From Planctomycetota bacterium (GTDB lineage: Bacteria > Planctomycetota > DG-23 > SLPQ01): a stretch of 9,637 nucleotides of DNA. The position numbers and the translations under genes were made by a program. Positions 5,901-9,637 of the stretch are shown one piece after another (position 1 is the first letter of the stretch; every line of letters begins with the position of its first letter). A model generated the notes under the pieces. It did not search any database, was not told the origin of the DNA, and saw only the letters and a program-made list of their open reading frames with translations. Location: NCBI GenBank assembly GCA_021160625.1, contig JAGHCE010000243.1, positions 1 through 9,637 on the forward strand, given 5' to 3'.

Positions 5901-7661
5901 AACCGCGTTGCCGCTCGTGGTGAAATTGTCCGGGTTGAGAAGCCAGCGCAGGGCGGGCTCCCTCTTTATGCTGTCACGGTCTATGGTGCTGAAACTGCCG
6001 CCGGTCAGTTTCGGCCCGTCAATCACCTGGCATGCGATATCGAAGAAATGGTATACCGGCACCCCTAAGTCACCGGAAGGGTCATAGGTTCCGTCCGCAA
6101 AGAACTTCGTCTGTGCCGTCGGGTAGTGCTGCATAACGACGCCGTCTTCGTCGAGCGAGTACACCGGAAGAAGCGGCGTCTGATGCGGCAGGACAAGGGG
6201 TGTCAGATTGACAACCTCCGCCTTATCGACATCACCGTCCCGTGAAAGAGCTTCGTAGGCGCGCGCCGTTCGGGCCCAGGGTTCGAGTTGTGGGCAATAG
6301 CGGGACAGGAACTCGAGATACGCGGTATGTACCCCCGGATACAGCCCCCCCACGGGGAAACCGAGGTCCGAAGGCCGAAGTGGAATTTTCCACGTGCGCC
6401 ATTCGCCGGAACCCGTCAGCAGCAGGTCCCCGTCTCTAACGTCCACGAATCCGCCTTCCGGGTCTATCGATCGCATCCCGACGGCAAGGTTGGCGGCGAT
6501 TTCGTCCTTGTAGGTTACTTCGAGTTCCAGCCAATCCTTGCGCAGGTTGTCTTTCAATGCACCCGGCAGTGGGAGATAGAAGTAGCAGCCGGACTGGTCT
6601 GGGGCGATATCCCCGCCGGGGGCGCCGATGACCGGCTTGAGGCGGCGGACGCTTCGGCCGTCGAGGTTCAGGACCCGGCCCCAGTCATTCCCGGCAAGCC
6701 TGCAACCGCCGTCGAAATCACCCTCGGCGCCGACATCCACGACCGCTTCCTCTCCGGTGACGCCGTCACGCAGCACTACCTGGTCAAAGGCTATCGGGGG
6801 CGGTTGAAATCCGTAAGGATTTGCGAGTCGAAACTGCAGGTCGGACTTTCGCGGATTGAGGTCATAGCGAAGCGCGTAGCCGTTGTCGAAGCGAGGAAGC
6901 CACCGATAAAGCGTTGCGCACCCTCGGTCAAACCATTCGCGGTACGCTGCGTCGCCGGTGGCCTCTTCAAGCATCTTTATTGCGATGAGCGCGCGCATAT
7001 GGCCGTTGAGAATGTGTGTCGGGTTATCCGCCGAATTCGGGAACTCCTCGAACCAGATGTCTTCACCACGCCGAAAGAGAACCCCGCCGTCTTCGATCGG
7101 CACGAAAAGAATACGCGCCGCCTTTTCGGCAAGCGCGAGGCGGTCGGTCCGGCCTTCTATTTGCGCGGAAGCCAGCAGTGCTTCAATCCCGACGGCCTGG
7201 CCGAACGCACTTATCCAGGGGGCTTTGATAGTGACGTCGTTGTAAGTGTTGTCGAAAGGGTATTCCCAGACGTAAAGCGAGCCCGGCCTTTCGTGAATGT
7301 TTTCGGCCAGCCAGAAGCAGGCGGCCTTGAAGCGCCGACCGTCGGGCAGCTGACTGTTTGCGGCAAGACCGTGATACATATCGATGCCCGCAAACTGCAG
7401 CGCATCAAGCGCAATGAAAGCCGGGTTATAGACCGTCCCCACGTCTTCGATTTTCAGCGTCAGGACACCCTTGTCATCGTAGATACGTTCGGCGGTGGCG
7501 ACTGCCGTCTGGGCGGGCAAGCCGGCCGGAGTTCCCCCGTGTGCAAAAAGACAGATGCATGCGAGAAGAGAGAAGACGCGCAAGGCAATGCCGCCGCGAA
7601 CCGCCGAACCGGAAGTGGTCCGCGAACCGACCGACCCCGCAAGTTTCCCCTCAGCCCTCAT
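2988..7661 (-). CDS. Giant secreted protein: duplicated C5-epimerase-like modules, two discoidin-like domains, transglutaminase-like domain
   Basis: A 1557-residue exported protein with these parts in order: a signal peptide (about 1-50); module A (72-470) and module B (530-932), each a glucuronyl C5-epimerase C-terminal-like alpha/alpha domain followed by a beta-rich segment; two discoidin (F5/8 type C)-like domains (943-1076 and 1091-1222); a transglutaminase-like domain (about 1262-1350) with Cys1299, His1331 and Asp1346; and a C-terminal beta-rich region (1423-1554). The epimerase family inverts C5 of uronic acids in polysaccharides, discoidin folds commonly bind glycans, and transglutaminase folds act on amide bonds. 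A role in modifying or anchoring the cluster's own polymer outside the cytoplasm is therefore inferred. The ATG at 7661 overlaps the end of the upstream glycosyltransferase by 11 bases and has AGGAG 9 bases upstream. The frame is continuous with no stop or frameshift. A strictly structural carbohydrate-binding role remains possible because both epimerase modules depart from the usual EEYP motif. Confidence 0.9.
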   Translation of the reverse strand: MRAEGKLAGSVGSRTTSGSAVRGGIALRVFSLLACICLFAHGGTPAGLPAQTAVATAERIYDDKGVLTLKIEDVGTVYNPAFIALDALQFAGIDMYHGLAANSQLPDGRRFKAACFWLAENIHERPGSLYVWEYPFDNTYNDVTIKAPWISAFGQAVGIEALLASAQIEGRTDRLALAEKAARILFVPIEDGGVLFRRGEDIWFEEFPNSADNPTHILNGHMRALIAIKMLEEATGDAAYREWFDRGCATLYRWLPRFDNGYALRYDLNPRKSDLQFRLANPYGFQPPPIAFDQVVLRDGVTGEEAVVDVGAEGDFDGGCRLAGNDWGRVLNLDGRSVRRLKPVIGAPGGDIAPDQSGCYFYLPLPGALKDNLRKDWLELEVTYKDEIAANLAVGMRSIDPEGGFVDVRDGDLLLTGSGEWRTWKIPLRPSDLGFPVGGLYPGVHTAYLEFLSRYCPQLEPWARTARAYEALSRDGDVDKAEVVNLTPLVLPHQTPLLPVYSLDEDGVVMQHYPTAQTKFFADGTYDPSGDLGVPVYHFFDIACQVIDGPKLTGGSFSTIDRDSIKREPALRWLLNPDNFTTSGNAVLYHYDFENCYNDIYTDKPWQSAFGQAYVIKALRYAAENGLAPRNEVLEHLQKVLNAYGLSVANGGVSTRSKDGGLFAEEIPQKTHVLNAHLVCAVSIGEAMKLLDNAANRRLYEDLVSTLRNRLHTYDNGYWSRYDQNPQKELLCQIDWLQGTRSPEIDKIWIVDPATNKATTIDVGTEGELDAYPAISGVDWRRSHKTDGRTVRGFRNGYALRDSSLPGGARHNVFFKAALPEREYEDCFDVAPMKIVIQYRDVAPGEFVLKVRADNEGNRLELTPLRRGIWKCTGDGRWKQAEFILRPNDMGWYVGPDYQKYHADQLAALAEQTGDWFFEQYAEKWAYYYQAYKQGVPVITSGRPVDFARGASAEVSVETYAEHSFENALDGDPYDDYVAAKPGPLPYTFELKLEEPVTARWLEFIWESEQNRATRYTVESVDTDGSTVPLASLENASGMHHLIGLGQDRPLSRLRTTVYETAGQQRLLLREVKVVAPLPPGLPELPGINMVNIAPCARVVSSSRMYDGHPVENAFDGDQADDYAAAVGKGGPQGFTIEFPWEAEVAAVDIIWESEKNHGSDYTVSAARPGGTKVLAKCSGVSDMVHRLIPAEPCRTRRLSLEVSRFSGQPRLLLRQVKVYVNRESALLGSADTNNPLRIYGLAIPAALAAVRNGILGAEQDLSDHEKICRFMDYLCAFTIGNPSKQNIVTPVEEQRGSCGTFANLLLAFCALEGIKGRPISLLNFPPNNGHAVAELFVDGKWRLYDPTFGVYYARVSPEGTEDVLSFEELRAGGATEKGVLLRRSPGARPEGALFQTQKLYFSPRAYAKAEPAGRTGPEFPMVFPLELNLDGKPLIDSRDFGPRNQGAWIIGGACVNVSQRFTLKGLTPGKSYALEISYSGAGGHLRGRREFKAYAKAVKNADILSGDRYVYSLSGRNEPWRVVFKTGAGEAVILLTHDYRETFYLKAESYKLTGAD
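3000..3395 (-). other. C-terminal beta-rich domain of the giant protein
   Basis: Residues about 1423-1554. It alternates short hydrophobic strands and turns (for example FTLKGLTPGKSYALEISYSG, 1462-1481; WRVVFKTGAGEAVILLTHDY, 1521-1540), consistent with a beta-sandwich such as a carbohydrate-binding or fibronectin-like fold. I do not recognise a named family. It contains no evident sorting motif or transmembrane anchor at the end. Confidence 0.5.
3612..3878 (-). other. Transglutaminase-like (papain-fold) domain with intact triad
   Basis: Residues about 1262-1350 of the giant protein. RGSCGTFANLLLAFCALEGI (1296-1315) holds the nucleophile Cys1299, NNGHAVAELFVDGKWRLYDP (1328-1347) holds His1331, and Asp1346 completes the triad. 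Spacing and surrounding residues are those of the transglutaminase core family, in which bacterial members are proteases, deamidases or acyl-transfer enzymes. The substrate cannot be deduced. A polysaccharide-protein attachment or a protein-processing role is speculative. Confidence 0.85.
3996..4391 (-). repeat. Discoidin (F5/8 type C)-like domain 2
   Basis: Residues 1091-1222. ENAFDGDQADDYAAA (1112-1126) matches the copy 1 segment at 11 of 15 positions, IWESEKNHGSDYTV matches at 9 of 14, and RLLLRQVKV matches RLLLREVKV at 8 of 9. It therefore arose by tandem duplication of domain 1 or of a shared ancestor. It leads directly into the transglutaminase-like region. Confidence 0.75.
4434..4835 (-). 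repeat. Discoidin (F5/8 type C)-like domain 1
   Basis: Residues 943-1076. It shows the discoidin pattern of an early FENALDGDPYDDY (965-977), a middle WLEFIWESEQN (1001-1011) with RYTVES (1015-1020), and a terminal RLLLREVKV (1066-1074). Such domains commonly bind carbohydrates (as in CBM32); the ligand here is unknown. It is followed by a Pro-rich linker (1077-1088) and a second, clearly homologous copy. Confidence 0.75.
4866..6074 (-). repeat. Module B: C5-epimerase-like domain plus beta-rich segment (second copy)
   Basis: Residues 530-932 of the giant protein. Landmarks are YDFENCYND (590-598), PWQSAFGQA (605-613), FAEEIP (663-668), HVLNAH (672-677) and YDNGYWSRYDQNP (714-726), then IDVGTEGE (761-768), GVDW (777-780), DGRTVRG (787-793) and LRPNDMG (885-891). 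The YWSRYD end is closer to typical epimerases than that of module A, while the EEIP motif is further from the consensus. An aromatic, Tyr-rich helical tail (WFFEQYAEKWAYYYQAY, 916-932) aligns with the end of module A. Confidence 0.72.
6252..7448 (-). repeat. Module A: C5-epimerase-like domain plus beta-rich segment (first copy)
   Basis: Residues 72-470 of the giant protein. The helical part carries YPFDNTYND (134-142), PWISAFGQA (148-156), WFEEFP (203-208), HILNGH (216-221) and FDNGYALRYDLNP (258-270). These match the order of the glucuronyl C5-epimerase C-terminal family (SA..Q, EEYP, VLNG, YD..Y..YDL). A beta-rich segment follows with VDVGAEGD (308-315), GNDW (324-327), DGRSVRR (334-340) and LRPSDLG (428-434). 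Module B repeats the same landmarks about 453-460 residues later. Confidence 0.72.
7512..7661 (-). other. Signal peptide of the giant protein
   Basis: Residues 1-50. A basic N-region of about 28 residues (several Arg and Lys) is followed by the hydrophobic stretch VFSLLACICLFA (29-40) and a small-residue, proline-containing C-region. Cleavage is most plausible after Ala50 or Ala46 by signal peptidase I, which would put the mature protein in the periplasm or outside the cell. The cleavage site is a visual estimate. Confidence 0.7.
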
Positions 7662-9637
7662 ACAGGCTTTCTCCTGCCAGGGCCTTTTCGACGAGAGATA
7701 GGTAGTGCTCCCTCTGGTTCTCCCAGCAGTAGATATGCCTTACCGCCGCCAACGCCGCCCGGTCACGTTCAAGGTCCCTCGTCAGCATCGCTTTGACGGC
7801 CCGCGCGACGCTTCGCGGCGTAGAGAGGTCGGCCACGAGGCCCCCGCCGCCGATCCGCGACAAGGCCCTTTTGATTTCGACGAGATTGTTGGCAAGTATC
7901 GGCAGACCGGCCTGTATGTACTCGAACATCTTGTTGGGCATACAGAACCTCGTGTTGAGGTCGCAGGGAACGTAGGGTATTACGCCGAAATCGGCCGACG
8001 CGGTGTAATCAAGAAGCACGTCCTGTCCGACCTCGTTCACAAAATGGACTCGTTCCCCGAGCTGCTTGCCGGCTATCCTGCGAACGCGCTCTTCCATAAC
8101 CGCCTCTCTCGGCCCGAGAAAGACAAGGTGCAGCGCGCCGTCGGCGGCCTTTATGAACCCGCGTACGAGTGTTTCGATGTTCCTGTTTCGGAGCATGCCG
8201 CCTTGAAAAAGCATTACGACGGCGTCCTCCGGGAGCCCCAGCTCATTATGGAAAAGCCTTTGCCTGCGTTCGGCGGCGTCGCGCGCGCGCGTCACGTTCA
8301 AGATGACTGATGGGCGTGCGATTCGGTTCTTGGCGGCGATTCGGTCGGCGAGGGAATCCGAAACCGTAAGCACCAAGTCGCATTGAGGAGCATATTCTCT
8401 TTCGTACCGATTGAGGATGCGCTTCTGCACGCGGGAAAACGCGGCCTGGTCACTGTAGAGTTCATGCGAGTCGTAAACGAGCGCGGCGCCCCACTCGGCC
8501 GCCACACTGCGCGCGGCGCCCAGGGCCGGAAGGTCATGCGCCACGACAAGCTCTCCCGCGTAGAGTTTCGCTGCCGCACGGAACGCGTTATCGAAAGGCA
8601 ACGGGTAGTGAATGCCCCTCCTGCGATAAGCAAGGCTCAGTTCGCACTTGTAAAGCGCCCAGTTCATACGGCTGAGCAGACGCAACTGCCTTCCCCACCA
8701 CGTTATCCAGCGCTGGCGGTTCTGGTAGCGCCAGTAGACGGGGCAGTCGGGGACGATCCGGCTCAGACCAATGCGGTGAATGGGTATGCCTTCACATTCA
8801 TCGATTGCATCCGATGTATCGAACGAAAACGCTACGATGATACCGGTGTAGCCCTTGGCGGTAAGGGCCCGCGCCTGTTGAAGAATGCGCCGGTCTATCG
8901 ACTGGTCGTGGCAGATCATCACGAAGCGGCGGCCGGGACGGATTTCTTTCCATTGTTCATATGACACGGACGGCTCGGCTTGAGAAAGAAGAAGTTCGCG
9001 GTATTTCGCCCTGTTTATCCATATGCCCCTGCCCATCGGCTTCACTCGGGCCCTAAGCGCGCGCCACGCTTTCCGGTGAAGCGGCAACCGCGCTATGAGA
9101 AGGTCGTTTTCGAGCGACCGATTTGTCGCCTGTTCGGCCCGAAGGGCTTCTTCCAGGCGCTTGGCCGCCTCGGCTTCGCGTATCTCAAGAGCACGGACCT
9201 TCTCAAGCACCGATTCGAGTTCGCCGCGAGCACTGTCACTTTGCGCCGAGGCTTCCTCGGCACGCTTCCTTGCGGCGGCCAACTCGCTTTCGAGAACGGA
9301 TCTCTCTTTGAGAAACGCGCCTATTGATGCGAGCGTAAGGCTGTCCTTCTCCCGCGTATGTGGAAAGGGAGGCTCAAGGCTAAACAGCCGCTTCGCATCG
9401 AGCCACGGCGGTACGGTGAAGACCCCCTGCCGCAGGGATTTCGGGTCTGCCAGGCGCAGCAGCGCCGGCCCGGCAGCCAGTTCCACGTAGATGCGCGTGG
9501 CGCAGCTGACGATGTCCGGGTCCGCTTCAAGCGATAACTCACCGTCCAGGGAAACCGTGGCGGATGGGATCTCACGCACTTCGTTATCGAAGCGCCCCAT
9601 AAGCCTGAAGCCGGGTTCTCGATGCGCGCCGCCGTCT
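7651..9637 (-). CDS. GT4-like glycosyltransferase with N-terminal coiled-coil extension, 5' end probably outside window
   Basis: Predicted cytoplasmic glycosyltransferase acting on the same glycan as its neighbours. Numbering from the ATG at 9600 gives 649 residues. Residues 1-95 are an unrecognised, partly beta-like region; 95-166 form a charged heptad-like coiled coil rich in Ala, Glu and Arg; the GT-B enzyme starts near 225 (RRFVMICHDQSIDRRI). Supporting motifs are VVAHDLPALGAARSVA (352-367), YDSHELYSD (376-384), LFQGGMLRNRNIETLVRGF (464-482), FGVIPY (538-543) and MPNKMFEYIQAGLPI (554-568). The C-terminal CWENQ resembles the end of the second glycosyltransferase. The ATG at 9600 has no convincing Shine-Dalgarno site, and the 12 codons upstream to the edge are open, so the true start probably lies beyond the window; 9600 is the fallback start. 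The TGA at 7651 overlaps the next gene. Donor sugar and linkage are unknown. Confidence 0.88.
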   Translation of the reverse strand, partial: DGGAHREPGFRLMGRFDNEVREIPSATVSLDGELSLEADPDIVSCATRIYVELAAGPALLRLADPKSLRQGVFTVPPWLDAKRLFSLEPPFPHTREKDSLTLASIGAFLKERSVLESELAAARKRAEEASAQSDSARGELESVLEKVRALEIREAEAAKRLEEALRAEQATNRSLENDLLIARLPLHRKAWRALRARVKPMGRGIWINRAKYRELLLSQAEPSVSYEQWKEIRPGRRFVMICHDQSIDRRILQQARALTAKGYTGIIVAFSFDTSDAIDECEGIPIHRIGLSRIVPDCPVYWRYQNRQRWITWWGRQLRLLSRMNWALYKCELSLAYRRRGIHYPLPFDNAFRAAAKLYAGELVVAHDLPALGAARSVAAEWGAALVYDSHELYSDQAAFSRVQKRILNRYEREYAPQCDLVLTVSDSLADRIAAKNRIARPSVILNVTRARDAAERRQRLFHNELGLPEDAVVMLFQGGMLRNRNIETLVRGFIKAADGALHLVFLGPREAVMEERVRRIAGKQLGERVHFVNEVGQDVLLDYTASADFGVIPYVPCDLNTRFCMPNKMFEYIQAGLPILANNLVEIKRALSRIGGGGLVADLSTPRSVARAVKAMLTRDLERDRAALAAVRHIYCWENQREHYLSLVEKALAGESLYEG
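7671..7675 (-). promoter_or_regulatory. Shine-Dalgarno site of the giant secreted protein
   Basis: AGGAG on the minus strand, 9 bases before the ATG at 7661, lying inside the last codons of the upstream glycosyltransferase. It supports this start even though it leaves a fairly long N-region (about 28 residues) before the hydrophobic part of the signal peptide. Confidence 0.8.
9103..9318 (-). other. Coiled-coil segment in the right-hand glycosyltransferase
   Basis: Residues about 95-166 counted from the ATG at 9600. The segment is rich in Glu, Arg, Ala and Leu with heptad-like spacing (for example LESVLEKVRALEIREAEAAK, 128-147) and contains no proline or glycine-rich breaks. It separates the unrecognised N-terminal region from the glycosyltransferase domain and could mediate oligomerisation or polysaccharide-complex assembly. 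Confidence 0.7.

Noticed and set aside
7551..7565. Possible lipoprotein box LLAC (residues 32-35) in the signal peptide of the giant protein
   Set aside because: Only about six hydrophobic residues precede the Cys and the hydrophobic stretch continues after it (ICLFA), so the Cys sits in the middle of the h-region. Signal peptidase I cleavage further on is more plausible.
6288..7796. Plus-strand open frame of 502 codons opposite the giant protein and the end of the glycosyltransferase
   Set aside because: It runs antisense across two clearly coding genes and their junction, with low-complexity, Arg/Pro-rich translation and no motif. It is most likely a chance open frame.
1..9637. Promoter, terminator, tRNA, CRISPR or insertion-sequence signals
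   Set aside because: Coding sequence fills essentially the whole window with gaps of at most 6 bases. No direct-repeat array, transposase motif, tRNA-like cloverleaf or hairpin followed by a T-run was noticed by eye.

Overview
The window is a densely packed, single-direction stretch of a surface-polysaccharide gene cluster. All four genes are on the minus strand and are read right to left: glycosyltransferase, giant secreted multidomain protein, second glycosyltransferase, asparagine-synthase-like amidotransferase. The first gene's reading frame is open at the right edge and the last runs off the left edge. Neighbouring genes overlap by 11 bases or are separated by 4 to 6 bases, so there is no intergenic space, and no RNA gene, insertion sequence or CRISPR array was seen. 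The genes are GC-rich with Shine-Dalgarno sites, which fits a bacterium. The exported protein and cluster type suit an environmental, perhaps uncultivated lineage, but nothing in the sequence fixes the phylum.

Right part (7651-9637): a GT4-like glycosyltransferase with a long N-terminal extension containing a coiled coil. Centre (2988-7661): a 1557-residue protein with a signal peptide, then two tandem copies of a D-glucuronyl C5-epimerase-like module each followed by an unnamed beta-rich segment, then two tandem discoidin-like domains, a transglutaminase-like domain with an intact Cys-His-Asp triad, and a C-terminal beta-rich domain. Left-centre (1734-2981): a second GT4-like enzyme related to the first. 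Left edge (1-1729): an AsnB-type glutamine amidotransferase/synthetase, cut at its C-terminus by the window edge.

Inferred joint role: the glycosyltransferases would build a repeat unit in the cytoplasm. The AsnB-like enzyme may amidate a carboxylate such as a uronic acid. The exported giant protein would bind, modify or attach the finished uronic-acid-containing polymer outside the cytoplasm. The giant protein is the most unusual item. It combines a duplicated epimerase-like module, in which a conserved active-site tyrosine position is Phe in one copy and Ile in the other, with an apparently active transglutaminase-like domain.
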